15,204 bases of DNA from Elusimicrobia bacterium RIFOXYB2_FULL_49_7 (lineage in GTDB: Bacteria; Fibrobacterota; OXYB2-FULL-49-7). The position numbers and the translations under genes were made by a program. Location: contig MGVN01000107.1 in the NCBI GenBank assembly GCA_001800515.1, positions 1 to 15,204 of the forward strand, written 5' to 3'. The first letter of the stretch is position 1; each line of letters begins with the position of its first letter. Shown here in pieces: positions 1-6,271 of this stretch. The notes below the pieces were generated by a model that worked only from the letters and a program-made list of their open reading frames with translations, searched no databases and had not been told where the DNA came from.

Positions 1-8
1 GGGTTGTT

Positions 9-194
9 TCATTTCTGTTTGATCATGATCCGGAGACTTGCCGCGATCTTTTCGGCCAATTGATCGGAAATCACCTTTCCGCTTTTGGCCGGAGCACCCG
101 GCATCGACGGTTTGAGAGCAACCCCTTTGTTCAGAGCAGGTATGGTCCGGTTCTCCTCCCGCATCCGGTCGAAACGAGACTGGCGTCTTGTCAT
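9..194 (-). CDS. Small basic hypothetical protein (61 aa)
   Basis: I do not recognise this 61-residue protein. It is rich in Arg and Lys, starts MTRRQSRFDRMREENRT, has no membrane segment and has a short amphipathic-looking C-terminal part (DQLAEKIAASLRIMIKQK). Reality as a gene is supported by a strong purine-rich Shine-Dalgarno (GAGGGGAG on the minus strand) just before the ATG at 194-192, and by its position 18 bp after the 98-residue membrane-protein gene on the same strand. It is the last gene of the hemW-serS-kinase-tsaE series seen in this window, and more genes may follow beyond the left edge. A nucleic-acid-binding or adaptor role is possible from its charge, but nothing in the sequence shows it. 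Confidence 0.6.
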   Translation of the reverse strand: MTRRQSRFDRMREENRTIPALNKGVALKPSMPGAPAKSGKVISDQLAEKIAASLRIMIKQK

Positions 195-212
195 GATCTC
201 CCCTCGAATCCC

Positions 213-509
213 TTATTTTTTATCCGGTTTGTTGCCTTTTTTAACCGCATAGGGTATCTTGAGCAGCGGGTCCACATCGGTCTCGCGTTTCCGGCGGTCT
301 TCCTCCTCTTTGGCCTGCTGCGACATAATCTGCTTCTTAATGCGTTCCCGTTCACTGACCAGGGAAAGTTCCCGGTTCAGCAGATATTCCAGCCGCAACA
401 GGGCAATGCCGACACCGTTCAAGGTCTTGACAATGACCAGAAAGAAAACCAGGATGATGAGAAAACAACCGATGGAAAAGAGGACCGCAACAGAAGAAAC
501 GGGTGCCAT
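213..509 (-). CDS. Small single-pass membrane protein with charged C-terminal tail (98 aa)
   Basis: Family not recognised. Residues about 7-27 form one hydrophobic membrane segment (VAVLFSIGCFLIILVFFLVIV). Residues about 37-75 are highly charged and likely helical or coiled coil (LEYLLNREL, then SERERIKKQIMSQQAKEEED). The tail is Lys-rich and ends KKGNKPDKK. The layout suggests a membrane-tethered cytoplasmic helix, like small scaffold or division-type proteins, but I cannot assign it. A good AAGGAG Shine-Dalgarno lies 7 bases before the ATG at 509-507. The gene begins 22 bp after the DJ-1-like gene ends and is followed 18 bp later by the 61-residue gene, so it looks co-transcribed with them. 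The real gene call is fairly sure; the function is unknown. Confidence 0.72.
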   Translation of the reverse strand: MAPVSSVAVLFSIGCFLIILVFFLVIVKTLNGVGIALLRLEYLLNRELSLVSERERIKKQIMSQQAKEEEDRRKRETDVDPLLKIPYAVKKGNKPDKK

Positions 510-531
510 GAATTGACTCCTTTTGGCGGCA

Positions 532-1074
532 TTACGCCAATACGGCCTGTCGGATTGTTTGGGCCGCGGTTTTTCCCTTCAGTTTTTCGATGATGGCAAG
601 GGCAAAAGCAAGGGCTGTGCCGATGCCGCGACTGGTAATCAAGTTATTGTCCATCACCACAGGCTCCTCGACAACCGACACATCCTCCATCCCGCGTTCG
701 CAACCGGGGTAACAGGCGACCCGTTTACCGGACAGAATACCTGCCGCGTGCAGAACCATGGGAGCAGCACAAATGGCAGCCACCAGCTTATCCTCTTTAT
801 CCAACCGGATGAGGAGATCCCTGAGCAGACTGTTTTTCATGAGGTTCTTGGTACCCGGCTGCCCACCCGGTAATACGATACCGTCCAGGCCCCGCGCCGG
901 GAGATCCGAGAGCAGAGTGTCGGCCATCAGAACCAGTCCGTGGGAACCGGTCACTTCTTTGGAATTCAGCCCTGCAGCAACAACATTGATATCCGCCCGA
1001 CGGAGCATATCCAAAATAACGATCGCTTCTATCTCTTCAAACCCCTCGCCAAGCGGTACGGCAATTTTCCCCAT
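532..1074 (-). CDS. DJ-1/PfpI family protein, DJ-1/YajL (ThiJ) type
   Basis: A 180-residue single-domain protein of the DJ-1/PfpI superfamily. Members of the DJ-1/YajL branch are cytoplasmic and linked to oxidative stress and protein or metabolite deglycation; the exact substrate is debated. Seen here: MGKIAVPLGEGFEEIEA at the start, with the family glutamate near residue 16; LPGGQPGTKNL at 68-78; the nucleophile-elbow cysteine at residue 102 in AAICAAPMVLHAAG; CYPGCE at 121-126; and SRGIGTALAFALAIIEKLKG near the end. All match the DJ-1/YajL pattern and length. I chose the ATG at 1074-1072 over an upstream one at 1128, because homology starts here, an AGAAGGAA Shine-Dalgarno precedes it, and it begins 1 bp after the tsaE stop. 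This suggests translational coupling to tsaE. Confidence 0.92.
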   Translation of the reverse strand: MGKIAVPLGEGFEEIEAIVILDMLRRADINVVAAGLNSKEVTGSHGLVLMADTLLSDLPARGLDGIVLPGGQPGTKNLMKNSLLRDLLIRLDKEDKLVAAICAAPMVLHAAGILSGKRVACYPGCERGMEDVSVVEEPVVMDNNLITSRGIGTALAFALAIIEKLKGKTAAQTIRQAVLA

Positions 1075-1075
1075 A

Positions 1076-1507
1076 TCATGTTCCTTCTCTTCGGATGATG
1101 ATTTCCCGTTCCGTCTCATTCGTGACACGAAAGGTCACCCGAACCGTTGCGTCGGGTAAAAGACTTTCTATCCGCTCCGCCCATTCGATGAAACAAATCC
1201 CGTTGTGACCGTCAAGATATTCTTCAAACCCCACGGACAACATCTCATCGGGTCCCTTTAGCCGGTAGGCATCCATATGATAAACCGGAACATCGCCCGG
1301 ATACACATTCACAATCGAATAAGTAGGGCTGTTGGCCCGGACCCCGGCCCGGCGCGCCCGCACCGCACCCTGCACAAAGCAGGTCTTACCTGCCCCCAAC
1401 TCTCCGAACAACGCCACCACAGTCCCGGGTTTCAACATGCTCCCAAAAGCAAAACCGAGAGCCTCGGTCTCTTCCGGGGAACGGGTCGTGTGGCGTTTCA
1501 GGTCCAT
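1076..1507 (-). CDS. tsaE: tRNA threonylcarbamoyladenosine biosynthesis ATPase TsaE
   Basis: TsaE (YjeE) is a small P-loop ATPase that works with TsaB and TsaD in forming the universal t6A37 modification of ANN-decoding tRNAs. It regulates or turns over the TsaBD complex in the cytoplasm. The 143-residue length fits the family. Walker A is GELGAGKT at 35-42. NSPTYSIVNVY at 59-69 matches the conserved SPT switch region, HMDAYRL at 77-83 is the family D-x-YRL element, and CFIEWAERI at 105-113 carries the conserved Glu-Trp. It lies 35 bp after the histidine-kinase gene and its stop is 1 bp before the DJ-1-like start. No clear Shine-Dalgarno is visible close to the ATG at 1507, so it may rely on coupling to the gene before it. 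tsaB and tsaD are not in this window. Confidence 0.96.
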   Translation of the reverse strand: MDLKRHTTRSPEETEALGFAFGSMLKPGTVVALFGELGAGKTCFVQGAVRARRAGVRANSPTYSIVNVYPGDVPVYHMDAYRLKGPDEMLSVGFEEYLDGHNGICFIEWAERIESLLPDATVRVTFRVTNETEREIIIRREGT

Positions 1508-1542
1508 AGGTAAAATAAATGATTCCCCCGGACAATGCAGGC

Positions 1543-2505
1543 CTATTTTTTTACGTTCCGCACCACCGGCAGCTCGACCACAAAAGTGCTGCCCCGCCCG
1601 ATTTCCGTGGATTCCAGATAAATCCGGCCGCCGTGAATCTCCTTGACAATACGCTTACACAGCGCCAACCCCAGCCCCCAGCCTTGTTTTTTTGTCGAGA
1701 ATCCGGGATTGAAGATACGATTCACCGCCTCGGGTCTGACGCCCTGGCCGTTATCCGAATGGGTCAGCCGGACCGCTCCCTCCTTATCGAGGAAACAGGT
1801 CTCCACTTCAATGCGCCCTTCCTGCCGTTCAATGGCGTCCAGGGAATTCTTGAGGAGGTTTTCGAAAACCCATATCATGAGCTCCCGGTTCACGTCCACC
1901 AGCGGCAGTTCATTGTAATTGGCGATGATTTGAACGCTTCGTTCGGTACGGGGGAGCCGCTCCCGAAAATAGGCCACGGTCTCCTGCAAAAGAGTATTCA
2001 AATCCTGCTTTTTGAGTTCCGGGGTAAGACCGATCTGGGAGAAGCGGAAAACATTGCTCTTCATCCGATGGATGTCATCCGCCATTTCCTTCAGAAAGAA
2101 GGATCCTTTTTCCCGTATCGCAGGATCTTGCACCGAGGAAAGTACGTCCGTCATCAGATCGTGCCAGCCCAGAAGCGAGGAAACCGGCGTGCCGAACTGG
2201 TGCGCGGTCTCCTTGGCAAAACCGACCCAGAGATTGGCCTCCTTGGTAATGCGCTTACTGTAAATCCAAAGACAAAAGGTGGCGATGAGCGCGAGAATCA
2301 TGATGGCATAGAGCGAACAAAAAAGCAGAAAAGACCCGGTGCCCATGGCCGTGGCAAGAAGCGCTCCGATATGGGCGCGGGATTCCTGACCTAAAAACCA
2401 GATGCCGTATCCGGTAACAAAAACAAGAAAAAGGGTGAAAATCACGACCGCCGTGAGATTTTCGCGCATTTCGGATAAAAGGGCGGAAAGAAAGCGTCGT
2501 TTCAT
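1543..2505 (-). CDS. Membrane-bound sensor histidine kinase, orphan
   Basis: A 320-residue two-component sensor kinase that would autophosphorylate on His102 and pass phosphate to a response regulator. Two membrane segments at about 18-38 and 57-82 enclose only a short periplasmic stretch, so no sizeable external sensor domain is present. The H-box is ETAHQFGTPVSSLLGWHDLM (99-118). The N-box is FENLLKNSLDAIE (214-226), the G1 box DNGQGV (251-256), the F/G2 region IFNPGFSTKKQGWGLGLAL (264-282), and the last glycine box GRGSTFVVELP (303-313). All catalytic boxes are present, so it should be active. Its ATG overlaps the serS stop by 4 bp (ATGA), which implies coupled translation. No receiver-domain gene is in the window. 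The AHQ-GTP H-box is a variant I associate with Bacteroidota-like kinases. Confidence 0.93.
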   Translation of the reverse strand: MKRRFLSALLSEMRENLTAVVIFTLFLVFVTGYGIWFLGQESRAHIGALLATAMGTGSFLLFCSLYAIMILALIATFCLWIYSKRITKEANLWVGFAKETAHQFGTPVSSLLGWHDLMTDVLSSVQDPAIREKGSFFLKEMADDIHRMKSNVFRFSQIGLTPELKKQDLNTLLQETVAYFRERLPRTERSVQIIANYNELPLVDVNRELMIWVFENLLKNSLDAIERQEGRIEVETCFLDKEGAVRLTHSDNGQGVRPEAVNRIFNPGFSTKKQGWGLGLALCKRIVKEIHGGRIYLESTEIGRGSTFVVELPVVRNVKK

Positions 2506-3773
2506 TTCTTTCGTATCTCTCTTTCGCCGCCCAGATAAGGAGAAAGAACCTCGGGTAACAATACGCTGCCGTCCGCCTGTTGGTTGTTTTCAAGCAGAGC
2601 CACCAGGATGCGCGCCGTTGCCAAGCCGGATCCGTTCAGGGTATGCACGAATTGCGTCTTGCCTTCATTGGTTTTATAGCGGATGTTGGCGCGTCGTGCC
2701 TGAAAATCCTCAAAATTACTGCAGGAAGAGACCTCCAACCAACGGCCTTCACCTTCGGCATAGACCTCCAGGTCGTAACATTTGGCAGCGGCAAACGAAA
2801 GGTCGCCTGTGCAGAGCGCCAGCACCCGGTAGCGCAATCCCAATCCCTGGAGAAGCGATTCCGCCGTGGCACGCAAGGTCTCCAGTTCATCATAACTGGT
2901 TTCAGGTGTGGTAAACTTGACGAGTTCCACCTTGTTGAATTCATGGACACGCAGGAAACCGCGCGTGTCTTTGCCCCAGGAACCGGCTTCCCGCCGGAAA
3001 CAAGCGGAATACGCGGTGTAACAAAGAGGCAGCTCCTTGGCGCTTAATACCTCGTCACGGTGGATGTTGGTCACGGGTACCTCGGCGGTTGGAATGAGAA
3101 ACAGATTGTCTTCATTAATATAATACATCTGATCCCGCGATTTGGGTAATTGCCCGGTCCCTTCCGCACAAGCGGGATTGACCAAAAAAGGCGGGAACAT
3201 TTCGGTAAACCCTTTCCGGGTGTTATGGTCCAGGAAATAATTGATGAGCGCCCGTTCGAGCCGTGCGCCGGCCCCTTTGTAAAGCACAAAACCGGATCCG
3301 GCCAGCTTGGCACCCCGTTTGAAATCGAGGATATCGAGGGTTTCGGACAGTTCGATGTGATTTTTCAGCTTAAAAGGCTTGGGAGAACTCTCACCCCACT
3401 CTTTGATAACCACGTTTTCACCCGCATGCTTGCCTTTGGGCACGGATTCATGGGGAAGGTTGGGAATTTCAAGCATCCGTTCACGAAGGTTTTTTTCCGT
3501 GTCACCCTGTTCAATGTCCAGTTTTTTGATGCGATCCGACACCTGGCGCACGGCCTCAATGGCGGTCCGGGCGTCTCGTCCCTCTTTTTTAGCCTGATTG
3601 ATCTCCTCGGAAGCACGGTTGCGCTCCTCCTTGAGTTGTTGGCTTTCGGCAATAATCTCCTTACGCCGTCCTTCCAGCACGGCAATGGTATCCAGATCCG
3701 CTTCAACGTTCTTGAGCCGGAGACGGTCACGGGTCGTTTCCTTGTCTTGCAGAATCATTTTGATGTCGAACAC
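2502..3773 (-). CDS. serS: Serine--tRNA ligase
   Basis: SerRS charges tRNA-Ser with serine (and tRNA-Sec where present) in an ATP-dependent cytoplasmic reaction. At 423 residues it has normal length. The N-terminal arm at about 25-105 is a charged antiparallel coiled coil that grips the tRNA long variable arm. The class II core shows IPTAEVPVTN at 227-236, motif 2 as CFRREAGSWGKDTRGFLRVH (258-277), and motif 3 as NGSGLATARILVALLENNQQ (380-399), then GSVLLPEVLSPYLGG. The start is the GTG at 3773-3771. It gives the typical SerRS beginning MFDIKMI, and a strong GGAGGGTG Shine-Dalgarno lies just upstream. This start sits 19 bp inside the 3' end of hemW in another frame. An ATG at codon 6 would overlap the hemW stop but would cut into the conserved start. 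The kinase gene overlaps its 3' end. Confidence 0.98.
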   Translation of the reverse strand: MFDIKMILQDKETTRDRLRLKNVEADLDTIAVLEGRRKEIIAESQQLKEERNRASEEINQAKKEGRDARTAIEAVRQVSDRIKKLDIEQGDTEKNLRERMLEIPNLPHESVPKGKHAGENVVIKEWGESSPKPFKLKNHIELSETLDILDFKRGAKLAGSGFVLYKGAGARLERALINYFLDHNTRKGFTEMFPPFLVNPACAEGTGQLPKSRDQMYYINEDNLFLIPTAEVPVTNIHRDEVLSAKELPLCYTAYSACFRREAGSWGKDTRGFLRVHEFNKVELVKFTTPETSYDELETLRATAESLLQGLGLRYRVLALCTGDLSFAAAKCYDLEVYAEGEGRWLEVSSCSNFEDFQARRANIRYKTNEGKTQFVHTLNGSGLATARILVALLENNQQADGSVLLPEVLSPYLGGEREIRKK

Positions 3774-4888
3774 TTTTCACCCTCCAAATAAAGTACGATT
3801 TCATCCATTAACAACATGCCGGACGGGGTGAGGCGGAGACGCTCCCCGGAAAAGGCAACCAAGTGGCGTTTGTACAGAATCTCCAGATGATCCGGCCGCC
3901 GAACGTCGGCCCGGTCCACCCCTTCACGGCAGCGAAGTCCCAGCATCAGCCTTTCGAGCCGGACCTGTTCCTCCGTCAACGGGGTGTCGAAGGAACGATC
4001 AAAGGGATTTTTCAGATAAGCGGACAGGTCAGAGGGATTGGCAAAACGGCGGGTCCCGATTTTAGAATGAGCGGCCGGGCCGAATCCCAGAAAATCATGG
4101 CCGGTCCAGCAGTTCAGATTGTGGCGTGATTCACCGCCCGGTTTGGCGAAATTTGAAATCTCATAATGGCTGAAACCCGCCCCCTCAAGAAAGGCATGAG
4201 CGGTCAGGAAAAGGGCCTCATACACTTCATCATTGATCTTGTGAAAAAGTCCCATCCGATGCCGGTCCGAAAGCGGGGTATTCTCCTCAATCGAAAGACC
4301 GTAAACCGACACATGGTCCGCACCGGTTTGGATAAGCCGCTCCAACCCTTCACGGAAGTGATGGACCGATTGTCCCGGAATGCCGAACAGGAGATCCGCA
4401 TTCAACCGGGTAAAACCGCTTTGCTGCAGACAGTCCAGGGATGCCAGCGCCTGATCCGCAGAGTGAAGACGGCCCAGAAAAACAAGATCCTCCTCCCGCA
4501 GCGCCTGCACACCCACACTGACACGATTGATGCCCATATCAAGCCAAGCGGCGGCCTTATCGCCGTCCACCGTGTAAGGATTGACCTCCAGAGTGATTTC
4601 ACTTGTTTCGGCCAGGGCAAAAGAGCGGCGCAATCCTTTTAAGAGCAGGGCTAAAGAGGCGGTGTCCAATAAAGAAGGGGTCCCGCCGCCGAGATAAAGC
4701 GTGTCCACAGGCAAAGGCCCGTATCGGCGCATGGCCCCGTCGATTTCCTGTTGAAGTGCCGATATAAAGGCGGGAATTTCCTGCAACCGGCCTGATCGGG
4801 AATAAAAAGAACAATAATCACATTTCTGCAGGCAGAAGGGAACGTGGACATAAAGGCCTATTGGGGCGGTGGCAATGGGGTAAGACAT
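3755..4888 (-). CDS. hemW: HemW-type radical SAM protein (coproporphyrinogen III oxidase-like)
   Basis: A radical SAM enzyme of the HemN/HemW group. HemW proteins bind haem and are thought to deliver it; many were once annotated as oxygen-independent coproporphyrinogen oxidase. The cluster-binding motif is HVPFCLQKCDYC, with cysteines at 19, 23 and 26. DTLYLGGGTPSLL, the SAM-binding GGGTPS element, follows. HemW-like elements YEISNFAKPGGESRHN, NCWTGHDFLGFGPAAHS and the C-terminal winged region (LRLTPSGMLLMDEI) are present. The 377-residue length fits HemW better than the longer HemN, and the extra N-terminal residues of true HemN are lacking. The ATG at 4888-4886 has an ideal AAGGAGAT Shine-Dalgarno. 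It heads the minus-strand operon and faces the rhodanese gene across a 116-bp AT-rich divergent region. Haem transfer rather than oxidase activity is an inference. Confidence 0.93.
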   Translation of the reverse strand: MSYPIATAPIGLYVHVPFCLQKCDYCSFYSRSGRLQEIPAFISALQQEIDGAMRRYGPLPVDTLYLGGGTPSLLDTASLALLLKGLRRSFALAETSEITLEVNPYTVDGDKAAAWLDMGINRVSVGVQALREEDLVFLGRLHSADQALASLDCLQQSGFTRLNADLLFGIPGQSVHHFREGLERLIQTGADHVSVYGLSIEENTPLSDRHRMGLFHKINDEVYEALFLTAHAFLEGAGFSHYEISNFAKPGGESRHNLNCWTGHDFLGFGPAAHSKIGTRRFANPSDLSAYLKNPFDRSFDTPLTEEQVRLERLMLGLRCREGVDRADVRRPDHLEILYKRHLVAFSGERLRLTPSGMLLMDEIVLYLEGEKCSTSK

Positions 4889-4904
4889 ATATCTCCTTGG
4901 GATA

Positions 4905-4934
4905 AAAATACACTGCCGTGTCCGATGGTGTCAA
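4905..4934 (-). promoter_or_regulatory. Candidate sigma70-type promoter for the hemW operon
   Basis: On the minus strand a perfect -35 box TTGACA (4934-4929) is followed after 18 bp by TATTTT (4910-4905), a 4/6 match to the -10 consensus. Transcription would begin around 4898, leaving a very short leader that starts about at the AAGGAGAT ribosome site of hemW. The region is AT-rich and is the only gap upstream of the seven-gene minus-strand series. The short leader and imperfect -10 keep confidence modest. Confidence 0.4.
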
Positions 4935-5004
4935 AAATTAAGTATATTTTTATCAAGAAAAACAAAATGAAATCCGTCCTCAGGCGCGGAGAAAGATATC
5001 CATC

Positions 5005-5493
5005 GTGAATAAGACACTGATCAAAAACACATTCTTTTTTCTGTTCGTCGCCGCCTGTTTGGGCGGGCTGGTCAACCTCTTTTCACCCCGGGCCATTGCC
5101 TGGATAGGGGATTGGGATAAATCGAAAGGCGTCGTGACCCCGGGTGGAAAAAATGATGCGGTGGTACACCGTCGTGAGATAGAACTGCCGGAAGCACAGG
5201 CGCTTTTTAAACAAGGCGTACTCTTTGTAGACGCACGGCCTAAGGAATTATACGACGAAGGCCGCATCCAGGGCGCCGTTCTCTTAAGTTTTGACGACGT
5301 CTGGAACACTATCGGTAAATTCGAAAAACAGTATCCGTCCGAAACACCCATGGTCCTCTATTGCAGCGGCCGTGAATGTCCCGATTCCCACGAGCTGGCC
5401 AAAATCTTGGTCGATTTGGGCTATTCCAGTGTGAAGGTCTTTTCGGACGGATTTCCTCTTTGGCGCGACCAGCTTTTGCCGGTTGAACCCTAA
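5005..5493 (+). CDS. Membrane-anchored single-domain rhodanese
   Basis: A 162-residue sulfurtransferase-fold protein. Rhodaneses carry sulfane sulfur as a persulfide on an active-site cysteine. Residues 8-26 are hydrophobic (NTFFFLFVAACLGGLVNLF) and probably anchor the protein, placing the domain outside the cytoplasm; a cleaved signal peptide is the alternative. The rhodanese domain spans about 57-157, with LFVDARPKELYDEGRIQGAV at 73-92 and the catalytic loop CSGREC starting at Cys120, followed by a second cysteine at 125. The end, VFSDGFPLWRD, is the usual family finish. The start is GTG at 5005; a GGAG lies 13 bases upstream, which is rather far. It is divergent from hemW. The downstream PHP gene is 53 bp away and may have its own promoter. 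Its sulfur partner is unknown. Confidence 0.88.
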   Translation: MNKTLIKNTFFFLFVAACLGGLVNLFSPRAIAWIGDWDKSKGVVTPGGKNDAVVHRREIELPEAQALFKQGVLFVDARPKELYDEGRIQGAVLLSFDDVWNTIGKFEKQYPSETPMVLYCSGRECPDSHELAKILVDLGYSSVKVFSDGFPLWRDQLLPVEP

Positions 5494-5513
5494 AATAAAT
5501 TGACCGTTTATTT
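5493..5513. repeat. Perfect AT-only inverted repeat after the rhodanese gene
   Basis: AAATAAA (5493-5499) and TTTATTT (5507-5513) are perfect 7-bp arms around a 7-base centre TTGACCG. The repeat starts at the last base of the rhodanese stop. It could be a protein-binding palindrome or a weak terminator. The stem has no G-C pairs and no clean T-run follows on the plus strand, so an intrinsic terminator is unlikely. TTGACC in the centre resembles a -35 box, but no -10 sits at the right distance. Confidence 0.35.
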
Positions 5514-5546
5514 CTCTTGTTGAAAAATATTATCTAATTTAATCCC

Positions 5547-6260
5547 ATGATTGCGGATTTGCACCTCCATTCCAACCTATCGGACGGCCTGATGGGGCTT
5601 GCCGAAATCGCCGATCTTTCCGGTCGTTATTTCACGCCGGCCGGCATTGCGGATCACATCTCTCCCTATCATAAAATCAAGGATGAAAAAAGCTTTGACG
5701 CTTATCTTAAAGCGCTTTCCCGATTCGATTTTCTGAAAGGGGGCGAACTCTGCCTGGGCGCACCGCTCTCCATTTCCAGAGAGAGCCTGAATCGATTGGA
5801 CTATATCATCGGATCCGTCCATGCGCTTCGGATTGATTCCACGCTCAACCTTTTTTTCTTTGATTCCCGGGTTCGATTTCCGGATATCGGTTTTTTCACC
5901 CGTCTCTATACCGACCACCTGGTCCGGTTTCTGAATGAAACCCCGATGCACATTCTGGGCCACCCTCTATTGCTGCCGGTGTTTCTCCAGAAACAACGCG
6001 CCGACGATCTCTTTACAGATGAACAGATCGAACAAATCGTGTCCGCGGGCGTCAGGAACCAGGTGGCTTTTGAAATCAGCGGCCGGTGGCAGGTGCCCGG
6101 CGAAAAATTCCTGAGGGAGGTAAAGCGCCAGCAGGCCTCCATCGCCATCGGCAGCGACGCTCATTCGCCGGAAAGCGCCTTTAATTTCGATTATCCTCTG
6201 ATGATGATGGAACGGGTGGGACTCGATCAGAGCGCTCTGTTCACACCTCAACGGAAATAG
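5547..6260 (+). CDS. PHP-domain metal-dependent phosphoesterase
   Basis: A 237-residue PHP-domain hydrolase with a trinuclear metal site. PHP proteins include histidinol phosphatases, nucleotidases and polymerase proofreading domains; the substrate cannot be told here. Metal-binding residues are all visible: DLHLHSNLSDG (His6, His8, Asp13), ADH (His37), GGELCLG (Glu67), GSVHAL (His92), GHP (His139), and IGSDAHSPE (Asp204, His206). It is shorter than typical HisK-type histidinol phosphatases, and no his genes are nearby. The ATG at 5547 is preceded by an AT-rich stretch without a recognisable Shine-Dalgarno, unlike most neighbours. It ends 11 bp before glmS, so the two are probably co-transcribed. 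Histidinol phosphatase is possible but unsupported by context. Confidence 0.88.
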   Translation: MIADLHLHSNLSDGLMGLAEIADLSGRYFTPAGIADHISPYHKIKDEKSFDAYLKALSRFDFLKGGELCLGAPLSISRESLNRLDYIIGSVHALRIDSTLNLFFFDSRVRFPDIGFFTRLYTDHLVRFLNETPMHILGHPLLLPVFLQKQRADDLFTDEQIEQIVSAGVRNQVAFEISGRWQVPGEKFLREVKRQQASIAIGSDAHSPESAFNFDYPLMMMERVGLDQSALFTPQRK

Positions 6261-6271
6261 GAGAAAAGAGC

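Noticed and set aside
60..593. 177-residue plus-strand frame opposite the DJ-1 and small-gene region
   Set aside because: It runs antisense to three genes with good ribosome sites, resembles no family and has the composition of a shadow frame.
1075..1128. Upstream ATG (1128) as start of the DJ-1-like gene
   Set aside because: It would add 18 residues with no similarity to the family, overlapping tsaE; the ATG at 1074 has the Shine-Dalgarno and the conserved start.
1519..2394. 291-residue plus-strand frame opposite the histidine kinase
   Set aside because: The minus strand carries every kinase box; the plus-strand translation shows no domain and no ribosome site.
3150..3791. 213-residue plus-strand frame opposite serS
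   Set aside because: Antisense shadow of a highly conserved gene.
6261..6271. glmS ribozyme/riboswitch upstream of glmS
   Set aside because: Only 11 bp separate the PHP stop and the glmS ATG, leaving no room for it directly upstream, and the PHP coding frame is intact.
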